From Lumbricus rubellus (Eukaryota; Annelida; Clitellata; Crassiclitellata; Lumbricidae), in NCBI GenBank assembly GCA_945859605.1, contig OX243816.1, forward strand, positions 39,575,957-39,639,956: a DNA stretch of 64,000 bases. Reading direction: 5' to 3'. The notes below the pieces were generated by a model, which worked only from the letters and a program-made list of their open reading frames with translations, had not been told where the DNA came from and did no database searches. This document shows, piece after piece, positions 44,250-54,104 of this stretch. The position numbers were made by a program, and so were the translations under genes. The first letter of the stretch is position 1. Each line of letters starts with the position of its first letter.

Positions 44250-45170
44250 TGCTGAATTAACCGGCGTTGCCTGGAAAATTTCGGGTTTTTCGCAGACTTT
44301 TCCCCCGCCACGCCACACCCGGCTCCACTCATCCCTCTTTCACCGAGGCCCCAACTCGGCCCGATCCTGGGGTTTCCGGCGTTTCCCGTAAAATTAAAAT
44401 TTTCGCCCCAACCTAGTTCCCACCCGACCCTGCGGGCCGGTTCGCTACCCCTCCGGGGTACCCGGCGTGCTTTGCCGGTGAATTTTGGTTCTTTTGCCTA
44501 AACCCGCTCGGCCCTAAATAATGTCCTTAAACGTATTAAGAAGAATTTGCAATCCTGCGGCCATTCAAGTATTCTGCTTAGATCTTCCTGTAGTACCTCT
44601 GATTTTTCTTCATCACACCCCCCCCCATTATATAGCTTCGTACCATGTGCAAACTATAATTTAAAAAATGAAAATCCCATTGTGTATGACACTGTATGTC
44701 ATAAATGACAAGTAGCCTACAAACAACAGCTGCTCAAGCCCTATAATTTTTTGTGTCACTCAACTTTAGCACTGTTGTCCAGCTTCTATCCGATAGACAG
44801 CTTTATATCTATTTCGGTACCTGACACACAATCCCGCATGCTTGCAACTAATCCTCTTGACTAGTCCTTTATGGGGTGCTTTGTCAAAAGCTTTGGCGAA
44901 AATCTAAGTGAATTACATCGACAGTTCCTTCTCGATACTCTCGTAGGCCTAGACCTTCTCAAAGAACTCCAACAACTTTGTTACAAACGAAAGGCCCTTG
45001 CAAATTCATGTTGACTTCTATTTATTATGTCGTGTTCATTCAAATGTTCAATTATGTTATCATTAACAATTCTCTCCATGGCCTTGCTTAAGTTGACTGG
45101 CAGTTTCACTTCTATTCCTATTTTGAGCACTGGCACTATGAGGGCATCTCTTCCTTTTTGGGTATTCATC
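44250..45170. other. Intron with GC-rich repeat-like block
   Basis: 44,258-44,510 is C-rich and starts GCTGAATTAACCGGCGTTGC, resembling the 6.24-kb junction repeat. At 44,880-45,170 the sequence resembles eroded non-LTR polymerase on the minus strand (KLPVNLSKAMERIVNDNIIE, RSQHEF), so it is LINE-derived. Confidence 0.5.
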
Positions 45171-46151
45171 CATCCTGCACAGGGACGGATCCAGGGGGCC
45201 AATCCGGCCATGACCCCCCATTTTAAACTGCCATGGGACGTGTCCCAATTCGGTTTGAAATTAGTAATACGAATACGGGTGTCATGGTATTTTTGCCCCC
45301 CCCCCTAGGGTGGTTAAAAAAAATAAAATTCAAGCTAGATACCAAGGCACCCTCTCAGTTTGTTAGACCTGTCAATAGTATTATTGAGACCAAATGTCAA
45401 CTTCTTAGCCCATCTGGAAGGCGGTGCTTAACGACATGAAAATATTACCGTGTAGTTCTAAAGCTAGAAATCTTGATGCGTTATAGCTTCATCAAAAACC
45501 TCAACCCTTGTCGGGTAGATGAGCCTAAAATAGTTTCTGCTGTGCTTCCATACTCACCACAGTCAAGACTAGATAGCTGCTTAGCCATCAAGTGACAAGA
45601 CTAGTGTACTTCATAGCAATGGCATATACCATGATATGATCATGAAGCATTGAGATTGTTGGTAACAATTGCTGCAGCGCTTGTGTGCGATCCTTTTGTC
45701 CTGCCGATTTCACGGAATACCATTCACATGGAATGCATAAGAAGCCAGGATGGACCATGCTGAAGCTGTAAGCTCTGAATTTGTACAGTATTATCCACTT
45801 GCAGTAGACCTAGGCCTACACTGGATATGTTGACCGCCTGTCAGTGCTAGTTTCAGGTGATGGTGTGGATAAACTCTTTGGTATGTCCACATTTCCCTCT
45901 ATGCAGGATATAATTTAAATCCAGGGTCTTTCATTATCTCTTGGATTTATGAAGACTCACTGATAATGCCCAAGCCTTGGTCTTTGATACAACACAATGT
46001 CAACACCGGGCGTTTTAGCGTAGTGTATGTTTTTCGAGAAGACGTGATATAGGTTAAAAAGTTTCTGTGGCTGGTTCTGAATTTGTGGATTACTGTCGTC
46101 ATTGTGATGGAGTTGATTTTATTCAAAATCTTCACCTTGTGTTTTGGTACA

Positions 46152-47408
46152 CAGTGGCGGCGCCAGGATTTTTGGTTTGGGGGGGGGGCTGAAGCCCTAA
46201 GTCCTTCCTCCCTCATTTTCCTTGAAGGTGTTCATAATCATTGCAAGCGCCGAAGGCGCGAAGCTGCGAGTGCCGAAGGCACGAAGCCCGTACCGACTAG
46301 GGGGTCTGGGGGAGCGTCGTAAGCTCCCACAGCGGGGTCGGGGCGGAGCCCCAGCCACCAACGCATTTTTAGCTCTGTTGACCTCAACTTGAGCCCTTTT
46401 AAGGCTCTTTTTGACACCTATTCGTGCAGGAAAAAATCATGAAAACAACGGGGTCTGGGGCAGAGCCCCAGCCACCAACGCATTTTTAGCTCTGTTGACC
46501 TCAACTGGAGCCCTTTTAGGGCTCTTTTTACATCTATTCATGCACGATAAAAATCCTGAAAACAACGGGGTCTGGGACAGAGCCCCAGCCACCAACGCAA
46601 TTGTAGCACCTTTAACCTCAAATGGAGCCCTTTTAAGGCTCTTTTTGACAGCTCTTTATGCACGATAAAATCATGAAAAGAACGGGGTCTGGGGAAGAGC
46701 TCCAGCCACCAACGCATTTTAGCTCTGTTAACCTCAACAGGAGCCCTTTTAGGGCATTCTTAAACATCTATTCATGCACGATAAATCATGAAAAGAACGG
46801 GGTCTGGGGCAGAGCCCCAGCCACCAACGCATTTTTAGCTCTGTTGACCTCAACTGGAGCCCTTTTAAGGCTCTTTTTGACACATATTCATGCACGATAA
46901 AATCATGAAAACAACGGGGTCTGGGGCAGAGACCAGCCACCAACGCATTTCTTAGCTCGCTTGACTTCAACTGGAGCCCTTTAGGGTTTTTTGACACCTA
47001 TTCGTGCGCGATAAAAATTAATCATGAAAACAACGGGGTCTGGGGCAGAGCCCCAGCCACCAACGCAATTTTAGCACTGTTGACCTCCACTGGAGCCCTT
47101 TTAAGGCTCTTTTTGACGGCTCTTTATGCACGATAAAATCATGAAAACAACGGGTTCTGGGACAGAGCACCAGCCACCAACGCATTTTAAGCTCTGTTGA
47201 CCTCAACTGTATTATAGGATAAGCACTCTACGCTATGATTGGGCTACATACTTGTAGTTGATTTCATTACCGTTGATCACTGTCTAGCTTTCTTATTCGA
47301 AGTTAGCAGTTGTAGAGATTTTCCTCGTTTTGTTTGGGGGGGGGGGGCTGAGCCGCCGTTAGGGGGGGGGGGGCTAAGCCCCCTAGCCCACCCCTGGCGC
47401 CGCCACTG
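46152..47408. mobile_element. Nested hAT-like element built of satellite
   Basis: Ends CAGTGGCGGCGCCAG and CTGGCGCCGCCACTG; flanks TTGGTACA and TTGGTCCA match at seven of eight positions. G-runs at both ends, the centre is a tandem array. Confidence 0.8.
46330..47210 (+). repeat. ~117-bp tandem satellite, 7-8 units
   Basis: Each unit contains ACGGGGTCTGGG(G)CAGAG, CCAGCCACCAACGCATTTT, TGACCTCAACTGGAGCCC, TTTTAAGGCTCTTTTTGACA and a TGCACGATAAAATCATGAAA block. Start words recur at about 46,452, 46,568, 46,684, 46,799, 46,916, 47,035 and 47,153. Units diverge by small indels. Confidence 0.9.
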
Positions 47409-48313
47409 TTGGTCCATCTAACTCGAAATATAATCCTATCTTTTAGAGATTTAAAGCTGTGTCGGATGGTGTGACACGTGACAACATCCGAGTACTAGAA
47501 GACGTAGGCCTATCCGTTGCTTAAGCCTCCAATGAAAGTCATTTTAAGAGATGACTACCAAGAAATCATTGAGATGTCAATGGTTGTCTTTGGAAGTCAG
47601 TCCTCAGCCGCTCAATAAGAAACTGGCGAGCCCAATTTATCATGCACGTTGAATGGCCATGAACGTACTGTAGGCCATCAAAATATATCGATTTAGCAAT
47701 CAACGTAACGTATTCAATCTGAGGAAGTAGGGAGAAACTCAGGTACTTGTGGGTTTTACGACCCCAAAACTTAAAAATTCGATAAAAAATATTTTCCGAC
47801 GAAATAGAAGCGGGATTTCTCACGTGGGGGTCGGTTAGGGATCAGGTTAGGCACCGTGAGGGTCGGTTAGGGTTAGTGTTAGGGTTAGTGCAGTCATTAT
47901 GCTGAAATTGAAGCTGGAATGATACACACTAATTATCAATGAAATAGAAGTTAGATTGATGAAAATATTCACTTACGAAATAGAAGTGGGATTAATGGAA
48001 CAAATTGTTGCATAAACAGAAGCTGGATGAATGAAAAGGAGTCTCGGCAAACTAGAAGTTGGATTTATTCAACATAACAACGCTGCAACGTTACTTCTTG
48101 GGGGTCGTAAAACCCACAAGTACCGAAACTCAGATTAATCCATTGTGTGATTTGGTTCCCTTTCTCTCTCAGAGGCATAAACAAAAGCCTCCTCTTGCTG
48201 CTGAAACTCCAGAACAAGATCTGTCAATTTTGATTGATCTAGGAAAATAATATGATTCAGGTGACTATTACCTATAGGAGGTCAGCGTTGCGACCATGAA
48301 TGTCCTAGAAATC
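47409..48313. other. Non-coding part of the hAT complex
   Basis: Short TTAGGG words (about 47,833-47,890) and GAAATAGAAGTTGGATT-like degenerate repeats; GTACTTGTGGGTTTTACGAC (47,739) recurs inverted near 48,105-48,124, so a foldback of ~390 bp lies between. No gene recognised. Confidence 0.5.
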
Positions 48314-48707
48314 GCCGGTGTCGCGTGACAGAGTCCCCCCTAAAAGTCTCCCCGGGAGACTTTATTTCGAAAAAGATTCTCCCCCGGAGGATCTGTTCTA
48401 AAATAAATTCGCCCCCGGAAACTATATTCTGAAATAAACTCTCTGGGGGAGAGAATATTTCCTCCGCCCACGAAACAAAGTCTCCCCCGTTGATCATGAA
48501 GTCGGCTACAGTCGCATAAAATTAATAAATGAGCATATCAAACCGCTAGTTTACGTTGCTAACATGATAACACGTTGTTTAACACGAACATATAATACTT
48601 TTGCACCTGAAAAATGTCTTGCAAAACAGATTTTCAGCAAGGGGAGACTCTGTTTCGGAGGGAGACTTTGTATTGGGGGGGAGAAGACTTTATTTCGTGA
48701 CACCGGC
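48314..48707. mobile_element. Foldback/MITE with GCCGGTGTC termini
   Basis: GCCGGTGTCGCGTGACAGAG at the left and the inverse of GCCGGTGTCACGAAATAAAG at the right. The interior is full of AGTCTCCCCCGGGAG-like purine/pyrimidine blocks. No clear target duplication. Confidence 0.6.
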
Positions 48708-49440
48708 ACTTAGTACCTTTCTAATGAGCTGAACGTCTGATAATGTTATGTTGCCAACTGCCTGTTATAACAGATAAGATGAAGATATTTTACGGAATGA
48801 CTTTAAATCCTGGTCAGTGGATGTTGAGGGGTAATGCTGTGGTGCTGAAGCAGAGGGATTGTCTGGGCGACTTTGTAACCCAGCGAACACTGATACTACT
48901 GCCACGCCTGAAGTTTGGTGAACCCTTTTTTCACTTCCGCCAGAGCAATAGGTTCAGTATGAGGATTATCAGCATGGCAGAGACTGAAGTCAGCAATTGA
49001 GTGCATGGTAAACGACACGGCTGAGAGAAGTGTGAAGTTGTTCGAGAAATTCAACTGATAAAGAAAAAGCAGTATTTTCTCCAATTGGTCAAGGCAAATA
49101 AGAAAGCTGTACCCACTCAATCAACAAAGAAATCTGCTGTTGCCACCGTGCTTTCAAAGCCTTATTGAGTGTAAGACTGCATCGGGTGTTGGAGTCATAA
49201 AAGGCGAACAATAGACATCCGTGGATTTAACAATGTTTTCTGACAATTTTTGACACTTTCCATATTTAAAACTTACTAAAGTTTTAGATTTCAAGCTGAC
49301 CAACTGTTTAAGTATCACACATAATTATATTGTCATGCTACAGTAGTGTTGGATTTATCTTGAGACAAAACACAATTGTACAATGGGAATATATGCTCGA
49401 CACATTTATTTCTACAATTAACGTCTTTTTCATTGGCCCA
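48708..49440. other. Non-coding stretch, no gene recognised
   Basis: Open frame 48,743-49,000 has no recognisable domain; otherwise unique sequence inside the hAT complex. Confidence 0.4.
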
Positions 49441-49634
49441 TGCAAAGTAACACAGTGTTGAGCACCGCCTTCCAGTTGGAATAGGAAGCTGAAATTTGGT
49501 CTCAATACTATTGATGGGTCTAACAAACTGGGAGGGTGCCCTGGCTTTTAGCTTGAACTTTATTTTTTGCCATGTAGGCTATCTGTGAACCACACTACCC
49601 CCCCTATTCAGAAAATTGCACGGGACGTGCCCCC

Positions 49635-50512
49635 GTGACGTGCGTAACTCCGCCACAGGTTGCCTTTCGAGGAAACCTGTGCCTGTCCCAAGCCAGGATA
49701 AAGGAGGAGGGTTCCGCGGTGGGCCTGCGACCCACCGGGTAAAACAAATCGAGGAACAGAAACAATGCAGTACACGGACATCCAAAGTTCAGGAGGAGGC
49801 AGCAAAAGTGGGTCTGGCCATAGATGCAGAGACGACAAAGATCACGAAGATAGGAAACTGGCAAGGAACAGAAAAGATCACGATAGAGAACAAACAGCTG
49901 GATATGGTGGACACTTTTTGCTACCTCGGAAGTTCAATCAGAGCGGACAGCCGCTGTGATGAGGAAATAAGGAAGCGAATAGGAAAAGCAAACGCAGCAT
50001 TTGGAAGATTGGAGAAGATCTGGAAAACAAATGGATGTAGCATGAAGGTCAAAATCCGACTGTACGAGGCAGTGGTCGTGGGTACACTACTGTATGGAGC
50101 GGAAACGTGGCCAATGACGGCGAAAAACAGGAAAAGATTAGAGGCGGCGCACCACAGGTGGCTCAGAAAAATCCTGCACGTCTCTTGGCGCGACAAAGTA
50201 AAAACACCACCATAACGGAAATAGCTGGTCAAGAGACCATGGAGAACACCATCAGAAAGAAAAGATTACAATGGATGGGTCATGTGATCCGCATGGATGA
50301 AGCCAGAATAGCAAAACAAGTGATTAACTGGACTCCGGAGGGAAGGCGCGGAAGAGGCAGACCAAGGAAAAACTGGACAGAAACCATCAAGGGAGATCTG
50401 AAATACATGGACATGACATGGGTCGAGGTGATTCAAATGGCGATGGACAGGGAAGAATGTAGGAGCTGCATTTCCCGATGTGCAGAACTGCACGAAAAGG
50501 ACTGATGATGAC
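49635..50512 (+). mobile_element. Non-LTR retrotransposon 3' fragment with ~50-bp duplication
   Basis: Carries the C-terminal polymerase region listed separately and the CCCAAGCCAGGATAAAGGAG core. It is bracketed by a ~50-bp direct repeat (49,583-49,634; 50,513-50,562; CTGTGAACCACA...GGGACGTGCCCC), best read as an unusually long target-site duplication made on insertion into the hAT arm. Confidence 0.7.
49660..50505 (+). pseudogene. LINE reverse transcriptase C-terminal fragment
   Basis: Encodes VDTFCYLGSSIRADSRCDEE, ANAAFGRLEKIWKTNGCSMK, KIRLYEAVVVGTLLYGAETW and, after a frameshift near 50,205, KKRLQWMGHVIRMDEARIAK, EGRRGRGRPRKNWTE, and DREECRSCISR. This is the well-known C-terminal tail of RTE/I-like endonuclease-reverse transcriptases. 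Only the end is present and it is frameshifted. Confidence 0.85.
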
Positions 50513-50732
50513 CTGTGAACCACAGTACCCCCCATTCAGAAAATTGCACGGGACGTGCCCCCCATTCGGTTTTCAACTGGAGGACTAAACAAAAGGTCAT
50601 CAACTTTTTTGGGCGGATGAAAAAAGGTGGTCAACTTTTTTGCGACCAACAGCAAAAAGTTTTCTCCCCTGTCCCAACATCTAAAGATTTTGGCCCCCTT
50701 TGAACAGTTCTGGATCCGCCACTGATCCTGCA

Positions 50733-51200
50733 ATGATTTGGTAAAGATCTGGGCGTACGCCTCTCCAATTTCTTTCCTCACTTCAGGTAAAATGTAGATT
50801 GTAGCTCATCTACATGTACATGTATGCCTGGACTCTTGCTAGTTTTTTCATAGCATTTTCACTGGTTTCACAACCTTTTCCTTAGTTAACATTAGCCGTG
50901 CTAATACTTTTACACCACTGTCTAAAAATGCTTGTTTGGGTTGAAGAACGTTCTCAAATCTTCTAATGTCAACACTCAGCTGAGATAATTATTTAGAAAT
51001 TCTGCAGCTTCCACATCATCATCACGATTAGATCATCGTCGTGATCAAATTTAATCTGTTGTAAATTTCGGGTAGGAATAAGAGCTTCCAAATTAAATTT
51101 CCCCCCCCTTAGTTCCTACATCGTGTGCTAGTAGGCTAAATGTATTATTTCATTTTTACATTACTTTATTACGGGGTGTTCAAACACGCAAAACATCCCT
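50733..51200. other. Intron, eroded LINE-like flank
   Basis: The first bases continue the pre-insertion target sequence (eroded polymerase seen at 44.9-45.2 kb). No gene recognised. Confidence 0.4.
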
Positions 51201-51300
51201 AAATACCGTGCACGACGCTCCTCTGTCCTCAGTGGCCCGAATCGGGAGCACCCCTGAGTAGTCCATAGTTGGTGAAGAGGCTATATACAAATTTAGATCG
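51201..51300 (+). repeat. CR1/L2-like LINE 3' end
   Basis: GGGAGCACCCCTGAGTAGTC and GTGAAGAGGCTATATACAAA match the 3' signature of the 4.9-5.6-kb LINE; coding part absent. Confidence 0.6.
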
Positions 51301-51362
51301 TTTGATTACAACGGAGTTCAATGCTAACCGGGAATTCGAAAGAAATATGTTTCGCTACTTAC

Positions 51363-51571
51363 TGTCAACCAACCGCCACGACATGAGTCATCGCTGTAGT
51401 AAGAGTATTGGTAACCAAAGTACAGATGGTCTATACTGAGGGTTACGGAACTGACATTGCCAATGTCGACGGTATACAGACAGTTGACAGGTCTGGACAA
51501 CTGAAATCGCATTCGCGGAGAGAAAACGGTTCCGTTTGGAGCTGAGTAAGACGTATTGCCGCACATGGCAT
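51363..51571 (-). CDS. CUB domain A, first-half exon
   Basis: Acceptor ...TTCTGTCAG, donor GTAAGT; phase 1 to 0 (209 nt). Encodes AMCGNTSYSAPNGTVFSPRM, VNCLYTVD, VTLSIDHLYFGYQYSYYSDD and SCRGGWLT. Because it enters in phase 1, another coding exon must precede it beyond the part read here, so the gene start is outside or unrecognised. The 7.2-kb intron to 44,140 holds the nested hAT complex. Confidence 0.92.
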
Positions 51572-51760
51572 CTGACAGAACGAATAACAAAAACTAGGAG
51601 AGAATGTCTTTCAGTACTCCATAAATTGCTACGATCATCAAGATGCATTTGCTATATAATATCTGCCTGAATACTTACGCTTTTCTCAGCGCAGTTGATA
51701 ATCATTCCAGATCGAATAACAGCGATGCTAAACGCTAATTGTCAGTAGGCCTATTAAATA

Positions 51761-51797
51761 GGCTGTTTCTCCATCAAAGTTTGATGGAGAAACAGCC
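51761..51797. other. Near-perfect 37-bp palindrome
   Basis: Arms GGCTGTTTCTCCATCAAA and its exact inverse separated by one G. Confidence 0.9.
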
Positions 51798-51799
51798 GC

Positions 51800-52439
51800 A
51801 CGACTAAGACATAGGCCTACACCTTACTAATAATATTTCTTACTCGCGGTGAAGCTTTCTTTTAAAATTCGTTAATATCATCGTCCTCGTTCGGTTTCCC
51901 CATCATACAGACAATGAAAACGTAGGCTAAACACCGCGTTCAACACGGTCACAACACAGCCGCCATCTGTTCTGCGCTTGCCACCATGAACTCCGCCAAA
52001 GCAACCACCACACAAACCACCATCTTTATACGTCACGTGTAATTTGATCGTTCGGTCAGATACATGCGGAGCCAATAATTAATTAGTGAGGTAGTGCCTT
52101 AGGTTACTGAGGCGTGCCTTGCGCCCCTACTTCAGGCTTGGGTGACCGTGAAAATCTCCGCTCTGCGTCATGGGATGAACTCATGTTTCCTCTATGCGCA
52201 CACTTGAATATTATAATGTAACGTCTAGGTTGTTCAGAAGTTGAGCCGCCCAAAAGCACTTTTATTACACACGGCGTCATCTAAAAAGTATTCTGTTGCC
52301 GGGATTGTGCTGTCAACGCCACTACCACCACCACGTGAACCACCATCAGTTTACGGTATATAACAGGCCTAGGCTAATGCTCTTACTCTAACAGTCTTGT
52401 GCTTACTTTAAATAAGTGCGAATACTGACAGGCACCATA
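51800..52439. other. Unique sequence upstream of CUB exon, no gene seen
   Basis: A minus-strand frame at 51,878-52,075 has cysteine/glycine runs but no CUB pattern or phase-1 donor I could support. Confidence 0.4.
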
Positions 52440-52441
52440 TA

Positions 52442-53770
52442 CAGGGTGCGCCAAAAAAAAGACCCCCCTAGGTTTTTTGCCAATATCTTGGCCAAAATTA
52501 AGAATTTTCGAATGAAATTTTACAGGCTTATAGACAATTTATATTTACATATGATGGCCAGATTTTATCAAAATATTTCAAACAGAACAAAAGTTATGCT
52601 ACTTTTAGGGAGGTCACCCCCCGTTTTTTGACGTTTCAAAAACGAAACGCAGTTTTTTTAAGGTTTGTTGCAAATATCTTGGCCAAAAATAAAAATATCG
52701 AAATGAAATTTTACAGTCTTATAGACAATTCATATCTACACATGGTGGCCGGATTTCATCACAATATTTAAAACTGAACAAAAGTTATGCCACTTTTAGT
52801 GAGACCACCCACGGTTTTTTGACGTTTAAAAAACGAAACGCAATAAAAAGTGACAAAAACACGATTTTTAAGTCTCATCACAAATAACTGTTGTAAAATG
52901 AACTTGGTAGGGCTTCACAACTTGTGTTCAATGTGCCCACCACCCGTGCCAAAACTTATTTTGAGTCTCTATGCAGAGTTCTTGATGGACCTGTTGACTA
53001 TCTGACAGATCCCTTATTATTTCTTATTTTAAGAATTTGATTGTCGTCTTGCTAAGCGACTTCTCAGTGACGTGCAGCTTCGCTGGTACCCTGTTTATTT
53101 TTTAAATAGTAATAATAATGATCATCTGTCAATATCAAGGCTATTAAATTTTATAATAATTGTTTGAGATGAGACTTAATAAAATCGTGTTTTTGCTGCG
53201 TTACGTCTTTAAATTGTCAAAAATTGGGGGGTGGCCTTACTAAAAGTAGTATAACAGTAGTCAAATAAGGGATCTAGTACGATCATCACGTGACCAGTGA
53301 CGTCATCAAGGTCAAGGTCAAGGTCAAGGTCAAGGGTCAAGGTCACCCTAACTAGGTCATCTTAATTAGGTCATCTTAATTAGGTCATCTTAATTAGGGT
53401 AATTAGCTCATTAGGGTAATTAGGTCATTATTCTAATTAGGTCATTATACTAATTAGGTCATTATTCTAATTAGGTCATTATAATTAGTCATTATAATTA
53501 GTCATTATATTAATTATTCAATATTAATTAGGTAATTATGCTAATTATTGTAATTACTTAATCCTAATTAGCAGCGCTACAGGGCCGCCCCACCCCGCCC
53601 CCACCCCGCCCCCACCCCGCCCCCACCCCGCCGCGGGGTCCGGAAGCGCGGGAACCGGAAGTGCGGGAACCGGAAGCGCGGGAACCGGAAGTGCGGAACC
53701 GGAAGTGCGGGAACCGGAAGCGCGGGAACCGGAAGTGCGGAACCGGAAGTGCGGAACTGGAAATGCGGCG
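52442..53770 (+). repeat. Left TIR of the polymerase element
   Basis: Two to three tandem ~180-bp units (52,480-52,860), an extra segment (about 52,880-53,230) lacking in the right arm, then the regulatory cluster, AT-rich array (53,350-53,575) and GC-rich block (53,580-53,770). Confidence 0.85.
53287..53347 (+). promoter_or_regulatory. E-box/CRE/TCAAGGTCA cluster in left TIR
   Basis: CACGTG at 53,287-53,292, full palindromic CRE TGACGTCA at 53,298-53,305, then overlapping TCAAGGTCA units to 53,347. These are consensus sites for bHLH-Zip, CREB/ATF and NR5A/ERR-type nuclear receptors. Binding is inference. Confidence 0.55.
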
Positions 53771-53890
53771 ACCAATCAGAGAGCGAGAACCTTGCTAGCC
53801 CAGGAAGCGGCGACCAATCAGAGAGCGAGAACCTTACTAGCCCAGGAAGCGGCAACCAATCAGAGGGCGAGAAACTTGCTAGGCTAGGAA
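53762..53890 (+). repeat. ~47-bp tandem repeat with CCAAT boxes
   Basis: Three units of GCGGCGACCAATCAGAGAGC followed by GAGAACCTTGCTAGCCCAGG. Each contains a CCAATCA box, so the block may be promoter DNA. Confidence 0.85.
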
Positions 53891-54104
53891 CCTATGTCAA
53901 ATAGGCGAGCGACAATGCTAGTAGGAAATTTAAATAAGTATGAAAGAACAAACACAGTAGGTTGACAATTTTTTCTTCAAACACAATTTCTTTCTTCAAT
54001 AATTTCACAACACTTCACAAAATTATGCAATAACTTTTACAATGTTCAATGTCTTTTCAAGAATTCAGAATATTCAATGTCTTTTCGAGAATTCTGAATG
54101 TTCG

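Larger units (their letters stand above)
45180..50724. mobile_element. hAT-like element carrying nested insertions
   Basis: Ends CAGGGACGGATCCAG and CTGGATCCGCCACTG with a perfect 8-bp duplication ATCCTGCA (45,172-45,179; 50,725-50,732). Subterminal arms of about 130 bp are inverted (about 45,310-45,440 and 49,440-49,575). Contains at least three later insertions: a second hAT unit (46,152-47,408), a small foldback (48,314-48,707), and a retrotransposon fragment (about 49,635-50,512). No transposase was recognised. Confidence 0.85.

Noticed and set aside
44258..44520. GC-rich island as a promoter or gene
   Set aside because: Its start resembles a dispersed repeat at 6.24 kb, and no exon-like frame or splice site was found.
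46330..47210. Regularly spaced repeats that could suggest a CRISPR array
   Set aside because: Units are ~117-bp direct tandem repeats without unique spacers, inside a hAT-like element in an animal intron.
47830..47895. TTAGGG words suggesting interstitial telomere repeats
   Set aside because: Only a few imperfect units (GGTTAGGGTTAGTGTTAGGG) in a larger degenerate repeat.
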